NCBI GenBank assembly: GCA_016234805.1
Contig: JACRNU010000073.1
Span: 1 to 35,904 of the forward strand
DNA length: 35,904 nt
Direction of reading: 5' to 3'
DNA from: Elusimicrobiota bacterium
GTDB taxonomy: Bacteria > Elusimicrobiota > Elusimicrobia > UBA1565 > UBA9628
Positions 1-8,698 of this stretch are shown piece by piece (position 1 is the stretch's first letter; each line of letters starts with the position of its first letter). Position numbers and translations under genes: made by a program. A model generated the notes under the pieces. The model was not told the DNA's origin, did no database searches, and saw nothing but the letters and a program-made list of their open reading frames with translations.

Positions 1-1980
1 CTGGGTACGGCTTCCGGCTGGAATCCTGACATGGACGGGGTCGTCCGCGCTCTCGCGTTGGGGGATTCCATCCTCTACGCGGCCGGCGACTTCACGACTG
101 TCAACGGCGCGACCGGCCGCCAGCGCCTTGCAGCGCTTTCCTTGGCCACGGGCCTGGCGACCTCCTGGAACCCGGGAGCCAACGCAACGGTCCGGGCGTT
201 GTTCGTGAGCACGACCGCGGTCTTCGCCGGCGGGGACTTCACCAGCATCGGCGGCGCGGCGCGCAACTATGTCGCCGCCGTGGACGCCTCCGCCGGGAAC
301 GCCGCGGCCTGGGATCCCAGCCCGAATGGCGCGGTCCACGCCCTGGCGGTGGAGGGACCCCTGGTCTACGCGGGCGGGGATTTCACCGTCATCGGCGGGC
401 AGTTCCGGAACAGACTGGCCGCGATCGGAGCCGCCTCAGGGACGGCCAACAGCTGGAACCCTGACGCCGACGCCACGGTGCGGGTGCTGAGCCTGCGAGG
501 CTTCAGGCTCCATTCGGGCGGTGATTTCACCCAGGTCGGCGCGGGAAAGAATCCGCGGTACGGCCGTTTCCACCTCCACTCCTCGGCGCCTTCCGCGCCC
601 GCCTCCTTTGGCGGGGCCGTGGCGAGTTCGACATCCATCGTCTGGACCTGGACCCAGGACGGCAACAGCGAGGGCTACGTCGTGCTCTCCGCGGCGGACG
701 CGGACATGTCCGGGACTCTGTCCACCGCGGTATGGACCTACGCGGAAAGCGGGCTCGCCCCGAATGCCGCGGTCACGCGCAAGGTGCGGGCCGCCAGCGA
801 GCTCGGCAGCGCGGTCTCGGCCTCGAGCGTGGTCTATACCCTGTCCGCGGTCCCCACCACCGTGGATTTCGCCGGCGTCTCGCGCAGCTCCCTTACCATC
901 TCGTGGGACGCGAACAACAATCCTGCCGGGACCCGGTACTCGATCCAGATGTCGTCTTCTTCCGACTTCGCGGGGGCCATCAGCACGATCGCTCCGCTTT
1001 CGGAGGGATTGACGACGCGCAGCAAGACGCTGGTCAGCCTGCGGGGAGGCACGACCTATTATGTCCGTATCCTTTCCTGGAACGCCCAGGACCGGCAGAG
1101 CGCGATCTTCTCCGCGGTCGTCTCCACGCTCACCCTGGAGGTGGGAGGGGTTTCCACCCAGCCCGTGACGAACGACGCGGAAACGATCGTGACGGCAGGC
1201 GACGGCCAGACCTCGGTGGAAATCCCGGCCGGAGTGCTCTACCCCGGCGGCCTGACTTCCGGGGGCATCGCCGTGTCGACCTCGCCCCTGACCGCCGCGC
1301 TTTCGGCCAGCGCCACGAGCCTGGCCGCGGCCAACACGAGCCTCACTCCGGGGCAGAACATGGTGTTGGCGACCATCCGGGAGTTCGTGTTCTACGACTC
1401 CGCGGGCAATGCCGTGGGAGGGGCCTTCTCGGGCGACGTCACGATCTCCCTGCCCTATCCTGACGCTGATGGAGACGGGGTCGTGGACGGCACGAACCCT
1501 CCGCTCAACGCGGCGGATATCGAGGTCTACACCCTGGATGAGTCCCGGAGCCGGTGGACCTTCGTCGGCCGGCCCACCGTGGACACGACGGCCAAGACGG
1601 CCTCCATCGGCGTGCGGCACTTCAGCCTTTACGCGATCGGCGGGGCCGGGTCGGCCAACGGGTTCGAGCAGATGCGGGTCTACCCCAACCCTTTCAAGCC
1701 CGGGAGCGCCAACCCCAACGAGGGGCGGCCCTGCGGCCAGAACGCCTGCGCGTCGGGCCAGGGCATCACCTTCGACAACCTGCCGGTCGAAGTGACCCTC
1801 ACGATCTATGACCTGCTGGGGACCGAGATCGACGCCATGCGCACCTTCAACTCCGGCGGGGTCGTGCGCTGGGACGGCAGGAACAAGAACGGCGCGGACG
1901 CGCCCTCGGGCGGGTATTATGCCGTCATCGAGAGCCCCGGCCGCAAGATCAAGGTCTGGAAGCTGGCAATCATAAGATGA
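1..1980 (+). CDS. Surface/secreted protein with beta-propeller repeats, FN3 and sorting-like C-terminal domain (5' truncated)
   Basis: The frame is open from base 1, so the start lies upstream of the window; 659 residues are visible. Residues 1-190 hold about four imperfect repeats of some 45-50 residues, each with a core like AGGDFT and a following WNP, as in delta-60/DUF5122-type beta-propellers. A fibronectin III-like part follows (about 195-380, with motifs such as TYYVRILSWN), then a beta-rich stretch with VTAGDGQTSVEIPAGVL. The last ~100 residues (MRVYPNPFKPG, then VTLTIYDLLGTEI, RWDGRNKNG, SGGYYAVIE, KVWKLAIIR) match the FlgD-Ig / type IX-like C-terminal domain pattern. This implies an exported surface protein, perhaps adhesive. 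The PorV-like gene starts 49 bases downstream. The domain calls are from pattern recognition; the exact ligand or role is unknown. Confidence 0.8.
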   Translation: MGTASGWNPDMDGVVRALALGDSILYAAGDFTTVNGATGRQRLAALSLATGLATSWNPGANATVRALFVSTTAVFAGGDFTSIGGAARNYVAAVDASAGNAAAWDPSPNGAVHALAVEGPLVYAGGDFTVIGGQFRNRLAAIGAASGTANSWNPDADATVRVLSLRGFRLHSGGDFTQVGAGKNPRYGRFHLHSSAPSAPASFGGAVASSTSIVWTWTQDGNSEGYVVLSAADADMSGTLSTAVWTYAESGLAPNAAVTRKVRAASELGSAVSASSVVYTLSAVPTTVDFAGVSRSSLTISWDANNNPAGTRYSIQMSSSSDFAGAISTIAPLSEGLTTRSKTLVSLRGGTTYYVRILSWNAQDRQSAIFSAVVSTLTLEVGGVSTQPVTNDAETIVTAGDGQTSVEIPAGVLYPGGLTSGGIAVSTSPLTAALSASATSLAAANTSLTPGQNMVLATIREFVFYDSAGNAVGGAFSGDVTISLPYPDADGDGVVDGTNPPLNAADIEVYTLDESRSRWTFVGRPTVDTTAKTASIGVRHFSLYAIGGAGSANGFEQMRVYPNPFKPGSANPNEGRPCGQNACASGQGITFDNLPVEVTLTIYDLLGTEIDAMRTFNSGGVVRWDGRNKNGADAPSGGYYAVIESPGRKIKVWKLAIIR

Positions 1981-2029
1981 CCGAGCCTAAGCGAGGAAAT
2001 GGTTGCGTCCATCGTAGTGGGAGGCAACC

Positions 2030-3070
2030 ATGAAACGGTTCCCGTGGTGGCTGGCGCTCTCCCTGTGGCCCGCGTGGGCCATGGCCGGGCCGTCGAGCGG
2101 CGACCCGCTCCAGTTCCTTTTGCACGACTCGAACGCAAGGGCCTCGGCCCTCGGGGGAGCTTATACCGCGCTTGCCGCTGATTCCAACGCCCTCTTCTAC
2201 AACCCCGCGGGCCTCGGCCTGGCGCGCCGCTACGAAGGTTCCATGATGCACGATGAGTTCATCACCAACTCGCACCAGGACTCGGTCGGCATCTGCGTCA
2301 AGCAGGGTTTCGGGCTTTCGGGCAACTATCGCGCCTTCACCAACATCCCCAAGACCACGGTGGACAACCCGTGGGGGGCCGGCTTGGGGCGCTACGGGAT
2401 ATCGAGCCTCGCCCTGGGGATGGGATATGGGAAGGCTGTCCTGCCGAACCTGAGTTTCGGCGTCGGCTATAAGTATATCTACGAGCAGATCGATGATATC
2501 GCGTCCAACAGCCACGCCGTGGACGTGGGCGTTCTGCTGGTGCCCAGGCCCAGGATGTCGCTGGGGTTCGCGGTTCAGAACCTGGGCCCGCCCCTGCGGT
2601 TCAATGCGACGACCGAGAACCTTCCGCTCAATTTCCGCTGGGGCGCGGCTTACGGCTTCGACATGGGGGGCGCCGCGTTCACGGTCTCGGTGGATGGGAT
2701 GCGTCAGCGCGAGGACCGGACCCATGTGGGTTCCGGGATCGAGGGCGTTTTCCTCAAGATGCTGGCCTTCAGGCTGGGCTACAGCAGCCGCAACGACGGC
2801 GGGCCCGGCATCACCTGGGGGGGCGGCGTCAAGTACAAGACCCTTTCGTTCGACTACGCTGTGGCGCCATATGGAAAGCTGGGCTGGAGCCACCGCGCGG
2901 GCGCGACGTTCCGCTGGGGGGGAGGCGAGGACTGGCCCGATTTCGAGCCGCCCCAGGCCAAGCTCAGGCCGCGTCCGGCCCCGGGTCTCGCCGCCCCGTC
3001 CGAGGAGGCTCCTCCGGCGCCGAAACCGAAGAAGGCTCCCGGAGCGAAGAAGCCTTCATCGCGCCGTTGA
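2030..3070 (+). CDS. PorV/PorQ-family outer-membrane protein
   Basis: 346 residues. A signal peptide (MKRFPWWLALSLWPAWAMAG) is followed by the hallmark NARASALGGAYTALA...ADSNALFYNPAGLG of the PorV/PorQ (UPF0164) family, a FadL-like outer-membrane barrel. Alternating hydrophobic/aromatic strands and many Gly-Tyr turns continue to about residue 300. The last ~45 residues are a Pro/Lys/Ala-rich tail that is probably not part of the barrel. In Bacteroidota, PorV carries type IX cargo to the sortase; here the gene directly follows a protein with a cargo-like C-terminal domain, so a related job is plausible but inferred. The start is supported by GGGAGG six bases upstream of ATG. It converges on the minus-strand protease with only 8 bases between the stop codons. 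Confidence 0.85.
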   Translation: MKRFPWWLALSLWPAWAMAGPSSGDPLQFLLHDSNARASALGGAYTALAADSNALFYNPAGLGLARRYEGSMMHDEFITNSHQDSVGICVKQGFGLSGNYRAFTNIPKTTVDNPWGAGLGRYGISSLALGMGYGKAVLPNLSFGVGYKYIYEQIDDIASNSHAVDVGVLLVPRPRMSLGFAVQNLGPPLRFNATTENLPLNFRWGAAYGFDMGGAAFTVSVDGMRQREDRTHVGSGIEGVFLKMLAFRLGYSSRNDGGPGITWGGGVKYKTLSFDYAVAPYGKLGWSHRAGATFRWGGGEDWPDFEPPQAKLRPRPAPGLAAPSEEAPPAPKPKKAPGAKKPSSRR

Positions 3071-3078
3071 AATCCCGC

Positions 3079-6021
3079 CTAGCGCGGCTCGAGGATCGCT
3101 AGTGAACCATCCAACATGGCGAGAATCGCATCGAGAACGGACTTCTCGGCGCCGCTGACGGGTTCGGCGGCCTGAGTCGCGCGCAGGATCTCCGCCACGG
3201 CCCGGCGCGAGGCTCCGGTCGTCAGAGGGATTTCCTCCTTCTTCGGCGTGCCCATGGGGTTGAGAGAGTACTTCGTGAAGATCGCCTGGCCGCTTCCTTT
3301 CTCATCCAAGAAGACGCTCAATTCGTAGCGTCCGCGGCGCAATATCGCCATCAAGAGGCCGTCATTCGCCTTTTTCACGAAAGCGAAAGACAGTCCCGAA
3401 GCGTCGAACCAAGACGGAACGATGGCTTCTGGCGCGCGCGCGTTCGTCTGCGAACCGGCGGGCACGAAGGCCATGCGCTCGCCCTCGAGGCTCTGGAACC
3501 AGTTCTGGATGGCGTCCGTGACCCGGCGCACCTCCGCCTCCGGGCCTTCGACCACGAGCAGGAAGTCCGAGGAGAGCCAGCCCTTGTATTCCTTCAGCTG
3601 GTAGGTGATCCCGTCCCTCTGGTCGAGGAACTTCTCGAGCTCGCGCCGGACTTGGCCGCGCATCAAGGCCCCGACCGTGAAGGTCATCTTCGCCTTGAGG
3701 GTCGCGCCTTCCACGCCGGCCGCGGGGGACATCGGGCTCAGGAAGTCCGTGATGACGTGGCTGGCGTAGGTGAAGAGCCCTGCGGCTCCGGGGCTCTTGG
3801 GGATGTCCACGCCGTGCTCCTTGGCCGCGGCCCGGATCTCGGCCTCATGCGGCATGACCCCGTTGGCGTCCATGTCGTTGAGGAGGACCTGGGCGATGGC
3901 CGTCGGGATGTCCGCGGCCTTGGAGAACAGGGTGGGCAGGATGATGGCCTCGGCCACGGCCGCGCCGGCTTCCCGGCCCAGCGAGGCGATGAGGGCCTTG
4001 CGGAGCTTCCAGGCGAAGCCCATCCAGACCTGGCCCTGGTCGTGCACCTCGTCGTACTCCTTGTACTGGTGCTTGTTCTCGCCGTGGCGGACGTAGTTGG
4101 GCTCCTGGTTCTTGAGGAAGCCCTCGCCCACGATGGGGTTGTTCGACATGAACATGGAGAAGATGTCTCCCCAGCCCTCGCTCAATCCACCGTTGACGAT
4201 GCCGCCGATCATGTCGTCGATGAAGTGCCCGCCCTCGTGGCGGATGACCGAGGCGAAGGCCGTGTTGGCGCAGTTGGAGCTGGACTTGAAGAAGTTGAGG
4301 CTGGGCCAGCCGGGCGTGTAGTACGCGTTGCACTCGTCGTCGATGTTGGTGCGGATGCGGATCGCGCGCTCGAGGCGTTTGTCGTCGATGCCGTGCGCCT
4401 TGGCGTACTCGATGAGCTGGGTGAAGTGGTAGTAGGCGTTGACCTGGGCGATGTCCTCCTCCGAGGCGCCGGTCGGATTGAAGACGACCGAGGCTTCCGT
4501 GCCGGGCTTGAGCGTGCCGGAGATGGTCAGGGTCTTGCCGCCCTGGTTCTCCACCTGCACGTACCTCCCGGACAGCGTGGCCTTGAAGGTCACGTCCCCT
4601 GTCTTCGCCGGGTCCGCGGGGTCGGTGTCGGCGCTCTTCGTCGCGTCAGCCGAGAAGCCGCCCTTGGAGTCGGTCTGGACCTTCTTGCCGTTCGACAGGG
4701 TGACGTCCATGTCCGCCATGGGCAGGACGTCGGGCACGGTGTCGGCCTTGGTCGGGCCCTCGGCCACGCCGCGTCCCTCGATCTTGCCCGAAGCTGCGGC
4801 GTCGGCGTCGGCATTGGCCCGGGCGTCCCAGGCGAAGGCCGTGCCGGTGACCACGTCGACCGCGATCATGAAGGGCAGGGTCTCGACGGTGTAGAGCTGG
4901 ACCGCCCTCCAGATGCTGCCGATGTGGATGATCTGCTGGCCATAGGCCTGCATCTGCAGGCCCATCTGCTGGGGGTTGACCCCGAGGTAGTTGATGGCCG
5001 CGTCCCGCATCTCGGGCTCGGAGAAGATGGGGGTGGTGTCGACGACCATGTTCGGGAAGAGCTTGGCGGTGGAGGCGAGCACCACGGGCTTGCCCTTGAT
5101 GACCTTCACGGTGAAGCCGAGGTACGAGCCGCGGATGACGTAGCCGTCCTTGGACTGCCGGAAGTAGGCGAAGATGGTGTCGGTCTGATGCCCGACGCCG
5201 GCCACGCGCTTGACGTGGACCGTCTGGAGCTCCGCGCTCGTGACGCCGTACTTCGCGACCTGGGAGTCCACCAGGGACCGCAGCGCGGCCTCGATAGCGG
5301 CCTCGCTGCCGGGGTCGGCCTGGAGCACGATCGGGCCCTGGTCGAAGATGCCGGGCGCCGGGGACTGGTCGAGGACCTCGACCCCGTGGATGGTGTTGAT
5401 GTCGCGGGCGCCGCTGGCCGCGCCGACGGGGACGTCCGGCGGGGCGTCGGGAAGGGCGCCGTTGGGCAGGAGGACCGGCTTGAGCTTGCCGGTCAGGGCG
5501 GTGCCGGAGATGCTCGCCTCCGAGGGCTGGTTGAAGCCGATCCGGGAAACGAAGGCGTTGACGAGCTTCTTGATCCTGGAAGCGTTCTTGCCCACGGAAG
5601 ATGTTCCCTGGCCGGCTGACGCTTCCACGGCGGGAGCGGCGGCCGAAGGCGCGATGTTTTCAGGGGCGGCGACTGCGGGAGCCATGGGGGCCGCGGCCTG
5701 AGCCGCCGCCATCTCGAGGGTTGGGAGCGCGGGGGCTCCGGCGGGGAGCGCCGAGACCTCAGCCGCTCCGACCTGGAGGGCCGGGAAGGTCTGCAGAGAG
5801 GGGATGCCGAGGCCCGTGACCGTGGCCTTCACATCCATGCCGGAGGGGAGAGTGCCTGCGGCCGGGTTGCCGAGGCCGGGGTTGACCGAGATCATGGGGA
5901 CGCCGGCCTGGACAGCGGAGGGCCTGGCGGCCTGCATCTGGAGCGTCTGGGCCGAACCTCCGACGGGGGACAGGAGGACGGCAAAGGATAGAATGATGGA
6001 GGGGATCTTCGTGGCTTTCAT
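3079..6021 (-). CDS. Secreted M36-like (fungalysin-type) zinc metalloprotease with FTP-like propeptide
   Basis: 980 residues from the ATG at 6021, chosen because it opens a clear signal peptide (MKATKIPSIILSFAVLLSPVGGSA); the frame stays open about 50 codons upstream but that part looks noncoding. After the signal comes a Pro/Ala/Leu-rich region (30-190, including GLGIPSLQ), then an FTP/PepSY-like propeptide (about 225-420), a carboxypeptidase-regulatory-like beta domain (about 440-520) and the catalytic domain. HEGGH at 595-599 fits HExxH (two Zn ligands and the general base), and GLSEGWGD with E615 fits the third ligand of M36 gluzincins. About 220 residues after the catalytic part are unassigned. 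A periplasmic or secreted protease made as a zymogen is inferred. There is no Shine-Dalgarno; TACAAT sits six bases before the ATG. A more distant M4-like gluzincin is the alternative. Confidence 0.82.
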   Translation of the reverse strand: MKATKIPSIILSFAVLLSPVGGSAQTLQMQAARPSAVQAGVPMISVNPGLGNPAAGTLPSGMDVKATVTGLGIPSLQTFPALQVGAAEVSALPAGAPALPTLEMAAAQAAAPMAPAVAAPENIAPSAAAPAVEASAGQGTSSVGKNASRIKKLVNAFVSRIGFNQPSEASISGTALTGKLKPVLLPNGALPDAPPDVPVGAASGARDINTIHGVEVLDQSPAPGIFDQGPIVLQADPGSEAAIEAALRSLVDSQVAKYGVTSAELQTVHVKRVAGVGHQTDTIFAYFRQSKDGYVIRGSYLGFTVKVIKGKPVVLASTAKLFPNMVVDTTPIFSEPEMRDAAINYLGVNPQQMGLQMQAYGQQIIHIGSIWRAVQLYTVETLPFMIAVDVVTGTAFAWDARANADADAAASGKIEGRGVAEGPTKADTVPDVLPMADMDVTLSNGKKVQTDSKGGFSADATKSADTDPADPAKTGDVTFKATLSGRYVQVENQGGKTLTISGTLKPGTEASVVFNPTGASEEDIAQVNAYYHFTQLIEYAKAHGIDDKRLERAIRIRTNIDDECNAYYTPGWPSLNFFKSSSNCANTAFASVIRHEGGHFIDDMIGGIVNGGLSEGWGDIFSMFMSNNPIVGEGFLKNQEPNYVRHGENKHQYKEYDEVHDQGQVWMGFAWKLRKALIASLGREAGAAVAEAIILPTLFSKAADIPTAIAQVLLNDMDANGVMPHEAEIRAAAKEHGVDIPKSPGAAGLFTYASHVITDFLSPMSPAAGVEGATLKAKMTFTVGALMRGQVRRELEKFLDQRDGITYQLKEYKGWLSSDFLLVVEGPEAEVRRVTDAIQNWFQSLEGERMAFVPAGSQTNARAPEAIVPSWFDASGLSFAFVKKANDGLLMAILRRGRYELSVFLDEKGSGQAIFTKYSLNPMGTPKKEEIPLTTGASRRAVAEILRATQAAEPVSGAEKSVLDAILAMLDGSLAILEPR

Positions 6022-6027
6022 GAAGGA

Positions 6028-6033
6028 ATTGTA
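6028..6033 (-). promoter_or_regulatory. -10-like hexamer, candidate leaderless promoter of the M36-like protease
   Basis: On the minus strand TACAAT is followed by exactly six bases (TCCTTC) and the ATG at 6021. No ribosome-binding site lies at normal spacing. Transcription from this -10 would begin at or next to the start codon. No convincing -35 is seen. Confidence 0.45.
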
Positions 6034-6175
6034 CTCAAAGCCTCCAAGGACGCACTTGGGTCTTGAAGGCCGGAAAACGGCCAAAAAACGGCCCATTCCT
6101 TTCTGGGCCTTCGAGTCCTGAGGGGGCCCAGGACCCAGGCCCAATCTCCCAGCGGTGTCAGGGCAAACCGTCAAT

Positions 6176-6184
6176 TGGTATCAT
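6176..6184 (+). promoter_or_regulatory. Extended -10 (TGGTATCAT), candidate promoter of the rlmD-like gene
   Basis: TG-G-TATCAT is an extended -10 element placed nine bases before the ATG at 6194. No Shine-Dalgarno is present, so a transcript with almost no leader is likely. It nearly matches the TGGTACCAT elements in front of two other genes (24519-24527 and 30630-30638, both minus strand). Confidence 0.5.
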
Positions 6185-6193
6185 CCGACAACG

Positions 6194-7411
6194 ATGCCTG
6201 ACGAAAGGTGCCGGCACTTTGGGGAATGCGGGGGCTGTTCCTCGCAGGATGTCCCTTATGAGGAGCAGCTGATAGCCAAGGCAGGGAGGGTGTCGGCCGC
6301 CTTCTCCGCCGCCGGCTTGGACCTCTCCCCTGCGGTACGGCCCGCTCCGGCCGCGTGGCGCTACCGCAACAAGATGGAGTTCTCGTTCGGCGACGTCTAT
6401 CCCCCGGAGGAGAACGGCCCGTGGCTGAGGCTCGGGTTCAAGGCCCGCAAGCGGTGGAACAAGGTCATCGACGTGGGCTCCTGCCTCCTCTGCTCCGAGG
6501 AGGCCTCGGCCATCCTCGCCGGCGTGAGGGAATGGGCGCTCGCGGAGAGGCTCGAGCCCTACAACGGCGTCAAGAAGGTCGGATTCCTGCGGTATCTCGT
6601 CCTGCGGGAGGCCAGGAACACGGCGGAGAGGATGGTCCTGCTCGTGACCACGGCCGCCCTGTCCGCAGAGCTCCCAGGACGCCGGCCGGCCAGAGGCCGG
6701 ACGACCCCGGCAGGCTCCTTTCCTAAGGAGTCTTTCCTCAAGGCCCTGGCCGCAGGGAAGGTGAGCACGGCCTTGTGGGGCGTCAATGCCCGGGTCGCGG
6801 ACACCGCGGATTGCGACTCGCGCGAGGTCTTGTCGGGAAGCGGCTTCATCACCGAGGTCCTGAACCTTCCAGGCCGGAGCCTCAAGTTCCGGATCTCGCC
6901 CCAGTCATTCTTCCAGACCAACACCCTGGCCGCGGAACTGCTCTACGGGCGGGTGCGGGCTTGGGTGAAAGCCCTCGCCCCTGAAAGAGTCCAGGACTTG
7001 TATTGCGGAGGCGGCGGCATCGGGCTCTCGGTGGCTGACGCGTGTAGGGAGGTGGTCGGCGTGGAGTCGAATCCCCTCGGCGTCGCGGACGCCAAGGTCA
7101 ATGCCGCGCTCAACGGCATCGCGAACAGCCGGTTCCTCCAAGGGCTCTCGGAGGATATCATGCCGTTGCTGCCGCCGGCGGATGTCCTCATCGTGGATCC
7201 CCCGCGGCCCGGGCTCCATCCGAAGCTCCTGGCCGCGGTGCTTTCGAACCCGGCTCCGTTCCTTATATATGTGTCCTGCAATCCGGATGTCTTGGGACTG
7301 AACCTCAAGGCGCTCGGCACGGCCTACGAGGTTTCAGAGGCGGAGGCCTTCGACCTGTTCCCGCACACGCCGCACGTGGAAACAGCGGTGCTCATGCGCC
7401 GCCGAGGATGA
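6194..7411 (+). CDS. rlmD: 23S rRNA (uracil-5-)-methyltransferase, RlmD/RumA family
   Basis: 405 residues from the ATG at 6194; a GTG 39 bases upstream is possible but would include the promoter-like element. The N-terminus has the iron-sulfur cluster pattern of this family, C6-x5-C12-GG-C15, with a further Cys pair at 97 and 100, one of which is probably the fourth ligand. The SAM-dependent domain shows QSFFQTN, DLYCGGGGIGLSVA, VVGVESN, VDPPRPG and YVSCNP, where C362 is the catalytic nucleophile. The enzyme makes 5-methyluridine in 23S rRNA, or possibly tRNA. The N-terminal TRAM domain of E. coli RlmD is missing, which is closer to RlmC; the exact target uridine cannot be told from sequence. 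The tRNA-Arg gene follows 29 bases downstream. Confidence 0.88.
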   Translation: MPDERCRHFGECGGCSSQDVPYEEQLIAKAGRVSAAFSAAGLDLSPAVRPAPAAWRYRNKMEFSFGDVYPPEENGPWLRLGFKARKRWNKVIDVGSCLLCSEEASAILAGVREWALAERLEPYNGVKKVGFLRYLVLREARNTAERMVLLVTTAALSAELPGRRPARGRTTPAGSFPKESFLKALAAGKVSTALWGVNARVADTADCDSREVLSGSGFITEVLNLPGRSLKFRISPQSFFQTNTLAAELLYGRVRAWVKALAPERVQDLYCGGGGIGLSVADACREVVGVESNPLGVADAKVNAALNGIANSRFLQGLSEDIMPLLPPADVLIVDPPRPGLHPKLLAAVLSNPAPFLIYVSCNPDVLGLNLKALGTAYEVSEAEAFDLFPHTPHVETAVLMRRRG

Positions 7412-7417
7412 ATAAGC

Positions 7418-7423
7418 TATAAT
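7418..7423 (+). promoter_or_regulatory. Consensus -10 box for tRNA-Arg
   Basis: A perfect TATAAT lies 17 bases before the first base of the tRNA, giving a 5' leader of about 10 bases for RNase P to remove. The -35 region is within the end of the rlmD-like gene and is poor. The M20 gene is probably transcribed from the same promoter. Confidence 0.55.
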
Positions 7424-7440
7424 CACGTTCCGCTTTTTGC

Positions 7441-7512
7441 GCGCTCGTAACACAATGGATCGTGTCCCGGCCTGCGAAGCCGGGTATCCAGGTTCGATTC
7501 CTGGCGAGCGCA
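7441..7512 (+). tRNA. tRNA-Arg (anticodon GCG)
   Basis: A full cloverleaf folds by eye: acceptor stem GCGCTCG/CGAGCGC, D stem ACAC/GTGT with loop AATGGATC (GG followed by A, matching the A20 arginine identity base), anticodon stem CCGGC/GCCGG with loop CTGCGAA, four-base variable loop, and T stem CCAGG/CCTGG with TTCGATT. The anticodon GCG (7474-7476) reads CGC and CGT. The discriminator is A7512 and no CCA is encoded, so it must be added. The common bacterial version of this tRNA has ACG, modified to ICG by TadA, so the GCG form is unusual. An M20 peptidase gene begins seven bases after the tRNA. Confidence 0.93.
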
Positions 7513-7519
7513 TTTCTTT

Positions 7520-8698
7520 ATGATGGAACTGAGAGAGAGGCTTCTTGAGAGGGTCGCGGAGTTGGAGGCCGAGATCCTCGGCGTGAGCCGGTTCGTGCAC
7601 GGGCATCCCGAGTTGGGGTTCGAAGAGCGCGCGTGCTCGAAGTTCCTGGCCTCGAAGCTCAAGGGGCAGGGCTTCCGGGTGGAGAGGCCGCTCAAGAAAC
7701 TCCCGACCGCGTTCACGGCAAGCAGGGGCACGGGCCGGCCGTGCCTCGGGTTCGTGGCGGAATACGACGCCCTGCCGGAGATCGGCCACGGCTGCGGCCA
7801 CAACCTCATCGCGGCTTCAGGCTTCGGCGCGGCCCTGGCCCTGGCGCCTTTCGCGGAAGAGCTTGGCGGCCGCGTGCGCCTCTTCGGCGCTCCCGCCGAG
7901 GAGAACGGCAGCGCCAAGGTCGACATGGTCCGGGCAGGGCTTTTCGATGGGACCGACGCGGTGGTCATGGTCCACCCCGAGGGCATGTGGATGGTGAACA
8001 CCGGGGGGCTCGCCCTCGACGCGCTCGAGTTCGAGTTCCGCGGAAGGCCCTCGCATGCCTCCGGCACGCCGCACGAAGGGATCAACGCCCTGGACGCCAT
8101 GATCCTGCTCTTCAACGGCATCGGAGCCCTGCGCCAACAGCTCCGGAGCGACGCGCGCGTCCACGGCATCATCACCAAGGGAGGCAGCGCTCCCAACGTC
8201 ATCCCGGATCACACCGAGGCGCGGTTCTACGTCCGCTGCGCCGGGCGGGACCGCCTCGACGAGGTGGCCCGGAAGGTGAAAGACTGCGCGAAGGCAGCGG
8301 CCCTGGCCACGGGGTGCGGGCTTAAGGTGCGCGAGTTCGAGCGGCCCGTGGACAACATCGTCAATAATCCCGTGCTGGCAGGGCTCGTGGAGGAGAACCT
8401 CCGGTCCCTGGGGGTCCGGGAGATCGTCCCTTTCGACGAGGTCCCGGGGTCCTCGGACTTCGGGACCGTGAGCCACCGCGTGCCCGCGCTCTACGTCTAC
8501 GCCGCGACCGCGCCCAAGGGCTCGGACCTGCACACCAGGGAATTCGCCCGCAGGTCCCTGACGCGCCTGGCCCATGCCGCCTTGCTGACCTCGGTCAAGG
8601 TCCTGGCCCTGACCGGCCTTGACCTGCTGATGAAGCCGGAGCTCGTGCGCGAGGTCCGCGAGGCGTTCCGCAAGCGTGCCTCGGCTCGACTAGGATAG
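7520..8698 (+). CDS. M20 family metallopeptidase / amidohydrolase (ACY1L2/PM20D2-like)
   Basis: 392 residues. The family signature starts with RFVHGHPELGFEE (about 21-33), followed by EYDALPEIGHGCGHN, where the Cys and His of GCGH are typical metal ligands of the M20D/ACY1L2 branch; GAPAEENGSAK, HPEGMW and GRPSHASGTPHEG follow, the last in the dimerisation domain. Members hydrolyse amide bonds of N-acyl amino acids, aminobenzoyl-glutamate or dipeptide-like substrates in the cytosol; the substrate here cannot be assigned. No signal peptide is seen. The start ATG-ATG lies only seven bases after the mature tRNA-Arg and has no Shine-Dalgarno; no later start would keep the HPELGFEE motif, so this start is firm. 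tRNA 3' processing would leave an mRNA with a leader of only a few bases. Confidence 0.88.
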   Translation: MMELRERLLERVAELEAEILGVSRFVHGHPELGFEERACSKFLASKLKGQGFRVERPLKKLPTAFTASRGTGRPCLGFVAEYDALPEIGHGCGHNLIAASGFGAALALAPFAEELGGRVRLFGAPAEENGSAKVDMVRAGLFDGTDAVVMVHPEGMWMVNTGGLALDALEFEFRGRPSHASGTPHEGINALDAMILLFNGIGALRQQLRSDARVHGIITKGGSAPNVIPDHTEARFYVRCAGRDRLDEVARKVKDCAKAAALATGCGLKVREFERPVDNIVNNPVLAGLVEENLRSLGVREIVPFDEVPGSSDFGTVSHRVPALYVYAATAPKGSDLHTREFARRSLTRLAHAALLTSVKVLALTGLDLLMKPELVREVREAFRKRASARLG

